Assembly (NCBI RefSeq): GCF_963966145.1
Contig: NC_091046.1
Location: forward strand, 10,540,001-10,604,000
Direction of reading: 5' to 3'
Origin: Tenebrio molitor
Lineage: Eukaryota > Arthropoda > Insecta > Coleoptera > Tenebrionidae
DNA: 64,000 nucleotides
Positions 46,570-57,942 of the stretch are shown here, one piece after another. The notes beneath the pieces are model-generated. The model had not been told where the DNA came from and searched no databases. It saw nothing but the letters and a program-made list of their open reading frames with translations. The first letter of the stretch is position 1. Every line of letters starts with the position of its first letter. The position numbers and the translations under genes are program-made.

Positions 46570-47341
46570 AATAGTATATTATTATACGAGTTTTATAAGA
46601 CGCTTGACATTAGTGTCACAGTGCGTCTTATAAAACGAGTGTAATATACTATTTTTTCTACTTTGGTCGCATTAATTTCATAAAAACTCAAAAATCTAAT
46701 TATGAAATAATCTACAGACTTTTGTGTGGTATGAGTTATGGTGGCATTTCTGTGAAATTTATGTCAAATTTCAAATGTTAATAGGAGCTCGCTAGAGATG
46801 CTGGACGCCGGCCAGCGTGCTATTACAGCTATACTAACGTAATACGTATAAAAAAAAACGTAAAAACAGTTTCACAAAAAGTTCCTTTTTCTATTTTGGG
46901 TCTATATGAAAGCTATTACGACACACAATTGCTATAATAGAAATTTGCGTATCGAAACAGACTAGTGTAATTTATTTTTTCAAGATTGGCATGACGAAAA
47001 TGAAATGTCAAAATAAAAGTCAAAACAAAATGAATTTTAATTTAAGTTGTTGTTTCCGTGGAATATACCATTGTTGCAAACATTAAACGTGTGTTGGCCA
47101 GTTAGATTGCTGTCCACAACATTTTTTGACATTTCTTACCAAACACAACAAAATTCCCCAAATTTGAAAAATTGTTAATGTTCGCTTAAAAATGATTTAA
47201 AGGTGTAAAGTAGAAAAAAGACTGTATGATATCTCGTTTATAAGGCATTTTGTAGCACTTACTTCTCGCAAGCTTGTCGTGCCCTAAACCCGTGCGTGCT
47301 ACAAAATGATTCTTATAAGACTCGTATCATAATATACTATT
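46570..47341. mobile_element. Element with palindromic ends (or two foldbacks)
   Basis: Outer ends AATAGTATATTATTATACGA and, complemented, AATAGTATATTATGATACGA. Each end is itself a foldback: 46570-46652 (arms AGTTTTATAAGACGC) and 47221-47341 (arms ATTTTGTAGCAC). It reads either as one 772-bp element with hairpin ends or as two separate palindromic insertions of the family also seen at 29948. The interior holds no recognised coding sequence. Confidence 0.7.
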
Positions 47342-49362
47342 CTTGAATACCGTTCAAGCTAGAAACTAAATTTCGTTGCCAATAAAATACCATACTTTTT
47401 CCACAGACATAATTTCATTCTATCGGAGAATTCTAGAATGAGCTTTTTGTTTTCAGTACTCATGAAAATTTGTTGGTTTATGGAGACGTTCAAATGTGGA
47501 ATGTTAATATCTCTATTGGGAAAATTTTCTTCTTGAGAAACAATTCTATGAACTGCTATTTTCAATTTTTTTCTTAACGTGGGGAATCCTGTTGAAAATC
47601 TGTAAATTAAATACATTATCATAATTTCAAGTAACCGTAAGTCGTAAGAGCATATTTTGCAGCATGAATTTCAAATTTAGATGTGTTGAGAAATAGGAGT
47701 CGTATGTTATTTACCAAAAACAACATTATAATTTTTTTTTGAGTTACGACCTAATAAAGAAAAGCAATAACTTGATTTTTATGCAAATGGCATACCAGTT
47801 GTATCTTAAATGGTAATTTCCAATTTTGAACTAAGTGCCATAATTCTAATTTAATTTTCTAACACGGCCCAAGATTAAATAAATTAGTCAAATCTAATTA
47901 TTTATTTCCAAATAGAGGTGGAAAGCAATTTTCTCTAACGTCATATTTCAGGAGCGAACCGTCCAAAAGCCAAATTCGAAATTGAATGTTTTAAACATCC
48001 AGACTTTAATTATCTCGAATTTATTATCGGCAGAATCCGGTGTGGCGCCTCGTTCCCACACGATTTTTCCATTTCGTCTTTCGGTTGCTGGGTTTGCATG
48101 CAGAAATGCACGGTTCTGTAGGAAACGTTGTGTCACGAAGAGTCTTCGCTTGTCTTGAATGACACGTCATGCAGGTAGATAAAAAAAATCAACATCTTGA
48201 TCTGAGCGTATGCAAATGGCTTTCTGGGTCCCGTGTGACTCCCGCGGCGTGAAGATGTTATTCCGCACCAGGTTCAATTTGTAAGCCGCCGCCACGTTTA
48301 GTGTTGGTAAGCCCTAATCCGATTATATTTCAAACCGCACACTCCCTGAATTATAAATCCGTCATTAAAAAACTTAACTCTAATATACTACACAAATAAA
48401 TAATGACAAATATTTCAGAATACAATGCTGGGCCCATCAAGAAACAATACGCGGAGTAATTCCACAGCTCCAAGGCTGTTTTCCGTCAGTTTTTTAAGTC
48501 ACAGATTTATCCGAGTCCGGATTCTTTCGGATTTTTTCAATGGAAAATATTTACGGCATGCGCTCGCCTTGATGCACATTTTTCCGCTGAGACAATCGTC
48601 AATCAGGTCCCATTTTATATCTCGGCTTAATAGTTGTCGATATTGTGAGATTTGATAATTGATTAAGTGAGTAAATAAATCGCTGTCATTGCCGGATAGA
48701 GAGACGGCCGACAGAAATGCCTAAAAGATATCGTGTGCTGTCATTCCGATCATTTATCAAAATATATTTGTTATGTATTTGTATAATAATCCAATACACA
48801 ACACCTGTCATTCAGCTGCAGTGACTTACGGAGTTTATTATTGACTGCGGCAGCTAGGGATTGACCGTTTATCCTGAAGTCCAGGTCAAAACATGCATAC
48901 CTCATTCTGACACACACCATCAGAAGCTTTTCACGACCAAATTACAAAATAAACCCATTGCATTTGTAAGGCTTATCTTCATATATCATGTGTCCTCCAG
49001 TTATTAACAACGCGGAAATTTAATTTTAATTGTGCACCAGTGCTCACATTGTCACATTGTGAATACCTCGTGAAGAATTAATTACCGAGTGCAATGCAAA
49101 CAGCTCAAGTTTGAACCATTTACAAAAACGTACAGTTTTTAAAAAAAGGATTGAAGGCGACAAACAACAGATTAAATTTTATTGTTTAGTTGAAAAGTAT
49201 GCAAACATATATGATTATAATGATTATGTACAAATAAATAATGATAAACATTTTTTTAAACAAATTTTCATCCAAAAAATTGATTTGATTTAAAAAATAT
49301 ATAGAACATTTTTTGTTTGTCATAAAAAATTGTACATGATTTTGTTAAATTTAGTAATTTAA
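47342..49362. promoter_or_regulatory. Single-copy intronic DNA, GC-rich block at 47.95-48.96 kb
   Basis: 47950-48720 and 48800-48960 are GC-richer and non-repetitive (GTGTGGCGCCTCGTTCCCAC; GTGTGACTCCCGCGGCGTGA). TATGCAAAT (about 48209) is a POU/octamer-type word. A 76-codon open frame at 48425-48655 is not like any protein I know. Candidate enhancer; the flanks are AT-rich. Confidence 0.3.
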
Positions 49363-50257
49363 AACCCAGCGTCACACGGGTTGGGTCTGTGGGACCCAGA
49401 CCATGTAAAAATATGCTATATTTTCGTTATGCCTTAAGTAATTCAATTGGGCTCATCAGTACCTTCTCAACTTTTGGTGTATTTTAGTCTGTACGAATAT
49501 TCCGGAGCCGTTTTTTGTCAGGAGGGCATTTGGGTCTGTGAGACCCAACCCGTGTAATCGTGTAACTTTTTTTTCTTCTTATTTTTGAAATAAACAAAAT
49601 AACAACTAACAAAGAAAACAACAAATAACAAATAATAAACACTAGACATTGACCTTTAGTAATATATTATCATCCAAACCTAAAACGAAGCATTCGAGAA
49701 TCAGCAAATCGCTTCATTGGACTTGCGAAATAACAGCACCCGGATCAACTTGCAAATAGTCTAGGACCCTATAAATAATGGGAAGATCGTAAAACAAAAT
49801 ATTTTTGTAAATTTTGCAAAGCTCAGTTATGTTTAGAACACACTGTTGCCTTTTGTTTATATTCCAAGGATAATTTTGTCAGTGATTTTTGAACCTGTCG
49901 AATTTCTGTATTTATTTTTGTTTATGCCTTTTGATGGCTTAAGAGAAGAGTGTAATGTATTATCTAATGAAAAAAAAAAATAACAGGATATCACAAAATG
50001 TTTGTTTGGAATTAAACATAAATAAACAAACATGCCAAAAATGCAGTGTTTTAACATAAAATTGCAAAACATAGTTTTAGTTTAAAATTCATAATAATTA
50101 GGTGGAGAAAGACAAACACCCTAATGAACAATATAACAGTAACCGAACTTAAAAATCATCATCTAATTTGCAAAAAAAAAAAAAATCAATTTTGGGTCTC
50201 TCAGACCCAATCCGTGTGTTCGTGTATATAACTGTCAAGCACCCGTTTAACACAGGG
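49363..50257. mobile_element. piggyBac-like non-autonomous element
   Basis: 895 bp between TTAA tetranucleotides (49359-49362 and 50258-50261), the piggyBac target. Ends AACCCAGCGTCACACGGG and, complemented, CCCTGTGTTAAACGGG. The palindromic word GGGTCT-AGACCC occurs three times: GGGTCTGTGGGACCC (49384), GGGTCTGTGAGACCC (49531) and GGGTCTCTCAGACCC (50196). The last two are followed by AA-CCGTGT. Such subterminal repeats fit piggyBac-like elements. No transposase domain recognised inside. Confidence 0.6.
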
Positions 50258-50799
50258 TTAAAAAGATGTATTCGCGATACATTTATCAGTGAGACATCCG
50301 ATGTGAATTGTATGAACTAAACAAAGTCATACTCAAGTCGGTGGCTCATTTCAGTGGTTTGTGTTTTTAAAACAAAACGACGATTTAATTGAAATTTATT
50401 GTTTCAAAATGACTAAAAATAAGATCGACAAAACAAATTGTTGTAACGCGTGCCGAAAAAACCAACCAGAAGCATGTTTCCATTTATTTCCACGTTGTGG
50501 CCTAAAACCAAAAACACTGTTTCCAGAAATTAACGCATCATTAACATTTTTTGTAATAATCGAAAATTTTACAAAAAATTCCAAACATGGATGCTATGAT
50601 TTGTTAAAAAAGTACATACGTGCAAAAACTAAAATACTCGTAGATAGCTTGTCTCTGCTTATTTATTGTCAAAAAAAGCCATGCTAAAAGATAAGATGTT
50701 AACACGTACAGTAAATAGTTGTCCTTTTTGATCGAACTGTATCATAATTTGTATTGTATTGCTAACGGATTTGTAAAAAAAATCACAAGTTTTGGTGAC
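50258..50799. other. Unassigned; 108-codon open frame of unknown nature
   Basis: A plus-strand frame at 50361-50687 includes KTNCCNACRKNQPEACFHLF, mildly Cys-rich, between the piggyBac-like element and the Tc1 relic. I could not tie it to a family and do not call it a gene. Confidence 0.2.
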
Positions 50800-51775
50800 A
50801 ATGAACCGAGTTTCTTGCAATTCTAAGCCGTGATGAGTGCGTTGAAGTGGCTACATTAGCCGGTGATATCCCATCGTGCGTTAGCGCAAAGGTTTGGTGT
50901 TTCGTAGTCTACCATTTCTCGGGCCATGCAACGTTATAGGGAAACTGAAGGCCATGTTAGGCGTCCTGGACATGGAAGACATCGGGCCACAACACCAGCA
51001 CACCAGCCAATACTTGACGTCTGCAAATGGAGCTAGCCCGAGGAACTAACATTCGCCAACGGCTTCTACAAGATAACTTGCACATCTGACGCCGTGCTAC
51101 TGGACAACAGCTCATCGGCAAGCACGTCTGCAGTTTGCCGAAAACCCTGCCAGATAGAATGATAGTGAATGCACACGAGTATTTTTCTCAGATGAGTCCA
51201 GATTTTGCTTACAGTCATCTGACAGACGTTTTGACGTCTAAGAATAATTCGACGACCAAATGAACCTATCCCCAATGCAACATTCTTGGAAGGCAGTCTT
51301 ACGGAGGTGGCTCGGTTATGGTTTCGGGTGGTGTACCTATGGTCTACGGCTCGTACTGATTTGCATGTTTTCCCCAGAGAGACAATGAATAGCACAGTTT
51401 ATGTAACAGATATCCTGGAACAATATGTGGTACTATTTGCCCCATTTATCGGAGATAATTTCATCTTCCAGCATGATAATGTAAGACCGCACAGTGTCAG
51501 AATTGTGTCCGAGTATCTGGGTCGGTATTGCTTCTGTGCAATGACCAGCAAGGAGTCCAAACCTTAACCCGATAGAAAATGTGTGGGACATGATGGGGCG
51601 ACGAGTCCGGGCTTTTCAGTCACCTCCTGCTACGCTGGTTGAATTTGGTGAGCAGATAATCGCTATTTGGGACAATCTGAACCAAGCAGATGTCCTGTCC
51701 ACTATTAACAGCATGGGTAGACGGTGTGAAGCCATCATCCATGCTAAAGCTACTGAGCCATTTTCTCTAGTTTAT
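50800..51775 (+). pseudogene. Decayed Tc1-like DDE transposase
   Basis: Plus-strand relic in shifting frames. FFSDESRFCL (about 51186) holds the first catalytic Asp. GGGSVMVSGGV follows near 51304. FQHDNVRPHSVRIVSEYL (about 51470) holds the second Asp. LNPIENVWDMMGRRVRAF (about 51563) holds the Glu, and QADVLSTINSMGRRCEAIIH is the usual C-terminus. The N-terminal part is recognisable only as fragments: ELARGTNIRQRLL and GRHRATTPAHQPI-like words in other frames. At least three frameshifts and several stops. TIRs were not found, so termini are lost or very diverged. Confidence 0.85.
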
Positions 51776-52252
51776 TTTGTAGAGGCAGTTGTGACAATTT
51801 TTCTTTTTTTTTTAATTAATTCAACATGGAAACGCTGCAAGCGTTCGAGGCACTTTTCCAGATTCAAAAGAAGACTACATTTGTAAGTTAAATACATAGT
51901 ACATATTTTGATGTTAAAATCGGTAGATGATATTCTTTCTAAATCTACAAAAGCACTCCTACAACAATAAAAACAGACAAACAAAAGAACTAAAATACAA
52001 AATGTGTGAAATAAATAAACTAAAATTTTGAGTCACCTTAAAAAATAATGACAAAAACCGTAAAACCAACAACTTTTTTTTTTTAATATGTAATGCATAA
52101 ACATAAGCCGGGTGAAACGCGAGTCGTAAATTTTTTCTGCCTTTGCTCTCGTGCTTTTATTGTTATTCAGAAATAAAGGACTCGGAAAAAATTTTAGAAA
52201 TAATTTGTACGCTAGGGAGACGATAATAAAATAGTTACATATTTGTATCACA
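51776..52252. other. Unassigned intronic stretch
   Basis: Downstream of the Tc1 relic. No TIR or gene recognised. The long minus-strand frame at 52033-52380 runs through the hairpin below and is treated as chance. Confidence 0.3.
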
Positions 52253-52343
52253 AGGCTAGAAAATGCCATTTTGCAAGTGCAAGGTGGTTTGTGAAGCAGA
52301 GGCGTCAGCCGAGACACCACTTGCAAAACATTTTCTAGCCGTG
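52253..52343. repeat. Short foldback, GGCTAGAAAATG arms
   Basis: Left AAGGCTAGAAAATGCCATTT, then TGCAAGTG; right complemented ACGGCTAGAAAATGTTTTGC, then AAGTGGTGTC. About 90 bp, gapped arms. The centre is GC-richer (GAAGCAGAGGCGTCAGCCGA). Confidence 0.65.
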
Positions 52344-53468
52344 TACCCGTGTAAATACACAAAACTTGTTTGGTCGACAATTTATTTAAAGCAAAATATA
52401 ATAATTTTTGTTAAAATATGTATTATCTTCCATTGGCAACATAAAGGATCCAAGGAGCGACTGTCACGACAAAAGTCAACCAATTCCTCAAATATTCAAA
52501 ACGGTCGTCGTCCTTTCTGTTATTCCTAACACCCTAACCCATCGCTTGATACCCGTCTACTGCTATACACAATGTACAGCTTGCGATAAAGGATACAACT
52601 TTGCCCGACATTAATATTTCACACTTTAAAAATTGTACAAAAATTCCCCATGACATTGACATTTTGTGCTGCCAACCTAAAATCTTTCATCAAAAATTCC
52701 TGTTTCGATTTTCTTGCCTAGGCAGGAAAATGCTATTTTCCAGACGATTTAGACGATGGAAAATCAGTTTTTCTAGACGAAGGCCGAAAAATGTTTATAT
52801 CCTAACTAAATATCCAGCAGTTTACATTTTGGTGTCGTTGTCACGACAATAAAATTTTTGACCATTTTCAAAAATTAATAAATATGAAAATTATTTTCGT
52901 GGGTGGCCAAAATATTGTTCATGTAGTGTACCATTTTCTTGTAGAATCACGGTATGTAGGTAAATTAATTTCCATACATTTTTCCAAGTTTTTCAGTCAT
53001 GCTCTGTTGTTGGGCATCAGGAAAATGATGATAACGTTGTAGATGTTAGTGAACCCGCAACATCATAGCAAGTAAATTATTTACATTACTCCGTCGTTTG
53101 TATGGAAATAAGAATTAAGAACAAAAACATAAATATATCTAACATTTTAGTGCATATTATATTATATTACATATCCATAAGTGGATAAATGTTTCAAATT
53201 TGAAAGCAGAGAATAAAATTAAATAATTTAAAAATTTAATATAATGCTAATATATTTATTTAAATAATTGTTCCAGATAATACTGTTGATAGCTTGAAGG
53301 ATGATGAAATTTCCTACACATTTGCTTATTTATCTATTAACTTATGAGTAGTCGCTGCAGGTGGTAAATAGATTTCAAACGCGTGGTCTACTTGAGAAAA
53401 CACAACTACCCTGTTCTGCAGAAGATCATTAATAGAAACCTTTACTTGTGAAGAACTAGGTGACTATA
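52344..53468. other. Unassigned intronic stretch
   Basis: No gene or bounded repeat recognised. Confidence 0.3.
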
Positions 53469-53810
53469 CTTGGGCCAACCAACAGATATAGTAATATTGC
53501 TTCCAATTGGCTTATTCAAAACGTGCGCAGATTTTCGAAAGCCTGATATACATCCACAAAAATTACTTGACGGCATCCGGCATCTCATTTGTTTTAACCT
53601 CGCTTCGGGAGTTTGACCACGTGTTTATGTTTGTTTGTTTTCCTTGGCATTTTTCGATTTGTATTACAAAATAGTTTTTTTCAAGACTTATAAGAATGAC
53701 AAATGGCAAAGAACCTGCTTCATTGTGAAACAGGCTTCGGCGTATATCGTTCTACACAACTAGGCCACATCCCCTTTTTTTTTATTACTATATCTGTTGG
53801 TTGGCCCAAG
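53469..53810. mobile_element. TIR element, CTTGGGCCAACCAACAGATA ends
   Basis: 342 bp flanked by TATA. Left CTTGGGCCAACCAACAGATA, then TAGTAATA; right exactly complementary over the same 28 bases. Perfect TIRs suggest a young copy. Interior single-copy with no coding. Confidence 0.9.
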
Positions 53811-53997
53811 TATAATATGATAATATTTTTCAAATTGTGGTAGCTTTGAAACGTTTCCACAATAACTACTTAGGTATGTACTCGTAAATATATCGGGTGT
53901 TCATGGGGCATATTTCTGGTCATTTAAAATTTTGAAGTGGGGGCAGAGATTGGAGTAATATTGTGATATAATAATACCAAGTTACGTGCTCTTATAA

Positions 53998-54199
53998 CGG
54001 GTGTTTTTTTTTAATTTGGCGTCGAAGTTGGCGTTGAAGAGTCAATTGTGAGCGCACCACCGGATTACAACTCTAATCAGCAGTTTAAATTTAACCTCAT
54101 TTTTTGCGTGTTTTTAATATGCAGTTTGAAAAATTAGTATGGCTCATTCAGAATCGACTCCTCAACGCCAATTTCGGCGCCAAATTAAAAAAAACACTC
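53998..54199. mobile_element. MITE family B, copy 5
   Basis: CGGGTGTTTTTTTTTAATTT, then GGCGTCGAAGTTGGCGTTGA at the left; right arm GAATCGACTCCTCAACGCC and AAAAACACT. It belongs with copy 1 (poly-T ends) and is more diverged in the centre. Confidence 0.85.
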
Positions 54200-55814
54200 T
54201 TTACATATCTCCTTGGCACACTTCCAAATTCCTGTTGTCTTAAATTCGTAAGAATACCACGAAAATGATGTTTTTGCTGGTCTTCCTTTCATTTAAAAAA
54301 TTTATGAAGCCTTATTGTGTTTTTTTTTTAATCTATTAATAACAATTAATTTGTCGGAAAAATACGTTCAATCATTGTATTGTCCAGTTGGCGTTGACAA
54401 ATTAATAATTACTTATTACAACTTTCTGGACTTACGAGTATGTACTTATTTGCTGTTTTAATATCTGATAATAAAACAAATAACAAATTGAAAATAAAAT
54501 TTAATCTTTGTCCCTTGATCGATAACAAAATATCCATTAGATTTTGAGTGGCGTTTGCACCCTTAGCAGCTGAGGGCAAAAATAAATTTGTTTTCCCGCC
54601 GATGTTATTGGATCTTTTAAACTGGTCCACAGCCAAAAATACCGTCTGAATGGAAAGTATCTAGTAAACCCGATTTCTTTCAACCGCACAATTGACTCTG
54701 GCCATAACAAAAACTTAAGATTCCTCGTCACCTAAGCGACACTGTTCCAACAAAGCACAATATAAACCTCGCACAATAGAAAAGCCTCTCGAAACACAAA
54801 TGCCGGTTATATATTTTTCACAAATTCACAAGGTTCGGGGACACGCTTCGGACTGCCCAAAAGAGACCGTACCGAGGCGTGAAAGCTGATTGTCAACTGC
54901 TTTTTCTTTTGTGGTGCTCGTGCCCATACACTTTGACTCTAATCGGATTTTAAGTGGCTCCCGGCCACACATCCGATTGGTCTCTGATAGGTTATCAGAT
55001 GGCCATTGAGATGTCTCGGTGGTATTCGGTGCGGAATCAAAGAGGGATCGAGTGGAGTGAAAAGGTGAAAGGTTACGTCGTGGGTGGTTGCTGGTCCACG
55101 GAGTATTCTTTGTACAAGTGCCGAGCGCGTTTTTACGTCATCTACACTTGATCAAACAACTATTGTTCTGTTTTGATTGATTTCTTCGACCGCTCTCACA
55201 ATATTTAAATTCAGACCGAGATATCATCGTCTTATTGTAAAATAATAAGGACGGTTCCATTTCGACCGCTTCGACGATCAATAGCTTATTAACGTAATGA
55301 TATGTGAGGATTACGTTATATTGTTGGATCACCGCGTATCTTCTCGACCGCTCAATCACAGCGATTTGTGCCAAACTTCAACGGATTGCCGTCCATCACT
55401 GACATTTACATCCAAAATACACACGGAGTGTTTTCGTAGCGATGACTCTTCGTTTTCTATCAAAATAAAGAATGGTCTTAACTGTACCTACAGATGTATG
55501 TAGGTCTTGTTTTTGTACCGACGTCTTTCTGACTAAATCCAACTTGAAGAGGTGCATTTCAACTGACACATTTTCTTTTTTTATTTCTACACTCGACGTA
55601 ACTATTTATTATTACACACATATTTTATTACCATTATGGTCAATTTTTCTGTTTTTTGTACGCTTAAAACAGAAAACTTTGAAGTCTAATTTAAAACCAT
55701 TAATTTTTCAAGTTTAGATCTGTTTTCATAAAAAAAAACTCAATATACCACTTTAATTCATTTTAGTTTTGTTGAGTGAGATAATAAAAAAAAAACGTTT
55801 GTGTTATTCAACAC
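54200..55814. promoter_or_regulatory. Single-copy DNA, GC-rich block at 54.83-55.15 kb
   Basis: 54830-55150 is GC-richer (CAAGGTTCGGGGACACGCTT; GGTTACGTCGTGGGTGGTTG) and non-repetitive, about 3 kb upstream of the LIM1 exon. It could be an enhancer or an alternative promoter/first exon; I found no ATG-donor combination there as good as the one at 18409. The remainder is AT-rich. Confidence 0.3.
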
Positions 55815-56337
55815 TATCCCACCTCCACCCGGCGGCACGGCAATTTTGCCGGAGTACATACACTATTACGGATATTACTATCAAGTAATAGTGCAGTGCT
55901 TATCAACATAATTACCGGCGTCTCGCCTCCGCATTTTGACTTTGTTGTGTATTATGTTCTGTGTCAATGTTAAGGAACTTCCTCACGATGTGACATGAGT
56001 ATAATAATATACCTTTTTGAATTTCAACTACCAATGTGTTATCTAAATCCAGAATTTTTAAATTTTTAAAAAGAAATTGCGGTACTATTCCCGTTGCTGA
56101 AATTACAAGTGGTAAAATCGAAATTTTTTCTAAACACCAAAGATTTCTCATAGCAACGGACAGCTCTAAATATTTATTAATTTTTGTGTTATATGTCTGT
56201 GTTATATTATGTGAATTTGGAACAGCTATATCTAAAAGATATGCTTGCTTTTGTTGTTTATTTAAAATTATAATGTCTGGTCTGTTATGCTTAATATGAA
56301 TGTCAGTTAAAATTGTTCTATCAAAATATAACTTCAA
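55815..56337 (-). pseudogene. Non-LTR retrotransposon 3' end, copy 2
   Basis: Uninterrupted minus-strand frame of 141 codons reading KLYFDRTILTDIHIKHNRPD, then AYLLDIAVPNSHNITQTYNT, ELSVAMRNLWCLEKISILPL, VISATGIVPQFLFKNLKILD, and ending IVRKFLNIDTEHN plus a short Arg-rich tail. This is the domain C-terminal to the reverse transcriptase in a group of insect non-LTR elements. The element is truncated at 56337, so the first Met is internal, not a true start. The 3' UTR hairpin CACGGCAATTTTGCCG lies at 55836. Nearly identical to the copy at 12206 but without its poly-T frame change. Confidence 0.85.
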
Positions 56338-56685
56338 TATTTTTATTGTTTTCAGCTGTCATAAATTCTCATTTTTCTCCTTTGTAAACTGCCTCTTAAC
56401 TGCTCTAAAGCAAAAAAATAGTAGATAACCAACCGTTGCCCTAGACAACACATTCAAAGTGTCAAAAGCAAATGCGAAATCATTTTTAATAGATTTGGAA
56501 GCTTTGGGGACGTCGTTTCAAACAATAAAATTTTGTGTGCAACTCGTTTCTGTGCAAGGCCTCGCTACGCTCATATTTCAATCTGGCCTCTCGGGCAATT
56601 AGAAAAGCCCAATTTACACAGAACCTCGTTGCATAAATAACTATATCCATAACCCATACATTATGAAGGCATAATTACTTACATA

Positions 56686-57185
56686 CAGGTTATTCATGTG
56701 AGGGGTACTTCTGAATTTTTATTTTGCCGCAACCAACAATACCAATGGCAGTAACTACTAAATCAAATGTGTTATTTCTTTTAAATTAGAAATCAAAGTA
56801 AGTTGGGTAAATTTGTCAGAAATGTCAGATTGGCAGATAACCTGTATTTAATCAAAATTCAACAAATAAATTAACAAATTAAGTTAATGTAAAAGGTGTT
56901 CGAAGTGTGTACCATCGGCTTGTTAACATCCGCAGAGGCGACAGAATTCTTTCCACACTGTCCATAAATGAGAAGAAGCGTGTCAGTTTTTTCATCATTA
57001 TTGTCAAAACAAGTTTTTCGAACTGACAAAGATTTTTTGCTTTAACGTCAAAGAGACAGGACTAAGAGCCATCGTGGATTCAGTTATAATTATTTTCAAA
57101 ATTTGAAATCAAGATATTGTTGCAATGTGTATAATGGGTTGCGGCAAAAAGAAATTCCGAAATACCCCTCTCGTGAATAACCCTG
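56686..57185. mobile_element. TIR element, AGGTTATTCATGTGAGGGGT ends
   Basis: 500 bp flanked by TA. Left CAGGTTATTCATGTGAGGGG, then TACTTCTGAATTTTTATTTT and GCCGCAACC; right complemented CAGGGTTATTCACGAGAGGG, then GTATTTCGGAATTTC and GCCGCAACC. TIR about 55 bp. No coding. Confidence 0.85.
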
Positions 57186-57561
57186 TATATCTACTGATTT
57201 TAGATGCATTATGGTATGGGACTCATAAGTAACTAGTGTTTTATATCTTATAAAACGCAAGTGTTGTATAGTTTATATAACACACTAGGGAAAATTAAAA
57301 TTACTTTTAATGTTAACATTAACAGACATAATATTATTCACTTGAGCAAATGCTACATTGCCAATTTCATCATTCTAGTTTCCAATAACAATTTGCAACA
57401 CTCAAAACGTGTTGCAAATGAATGATCAACAAACGTAGATTTCTTCTTTATTCTAGAAGCTAATATTACCACCCGCATTCACCAATAATCAAACGATGAT
57501 CAAACATGTTTAATCCTGATCATATGGTTTTAATTTATTTAAGTTGATATTTTAGAATATA
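57186..57561. other. Unassigned gap between two TIR elements
   Basis: Contains an AT-rich imperfect palindrome around 57230-57290 (TCTTATAAAACGCAAGTG), distantly like the TATTATACGAG foldback family. Otherwise nothing recognised. Confidence 0.3.
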
Positions 57562-57942
57562 CAGGGTGACCCAGAATGGATCTGCAAAACTTTAACCACG
57601 AGCTACTGGCTTCATGTAGAACTCGGAAAAAACATTTAAAAAATTCTATGTCAAAAAATAAAATGACATTTAATTTTTAAGGTACAATTTTTTTTAATTG
57701 CTTTTAGTCTTCTATGTTTTCCCACGACCTCGTAGGTAAAATTTCGGCACATTTTAAAAATACACCCTTGTATATCATATTTTATAAAATGTACACCAAT
57801 GCGAAGTAACTTCTTAGGAAATATGCTTTAAAACCGCATTTTTTATTTTTTGACACATAATTTTTAAAATATATTTTCCGAGTTCTACATGAAGCCAGTA
57901 GCTCGTGGTTCAAATCTTGCAGATCAATTCTGGGTCACCCTG
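57562..57942. mobile_element. TIR element, CAGGGTGACCCAGAAT ends, next to the LIM1 exon
   Basis: 381 bp flanked by TA. Left CAGGGTGACCCAGAATGGAT, then CACGAGCTACTGGCTTCATG and TAGAACTCGGAAAA; right complemented CAGGGTGACCCAGAATTGAT with the same continuation. TIR about 100 bp at high identity. It ends only 166 bp before the Awh LIM1 exon. Confidence 0.9.

Noticed and set aside
50361..50687. 108-codon open frame on the plus strand, mildly Cys-rich
   Set aside because: No complete zinc-finger spacing, no homology recognised, no splice or promoter support; reported only as unassigned.
51066..51395. 109-codon minus-strand frame over the Tc1 relic
   Set aside because: Antisense shadow of the plus-strand transposase.
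52033..52380. 115-codon open frame on the minus strand
   Set aside because: Low-complexity, Lys/Phe-rich, runs through a foldback repeat, no known motif; expected by chance in AT-rich DNA.
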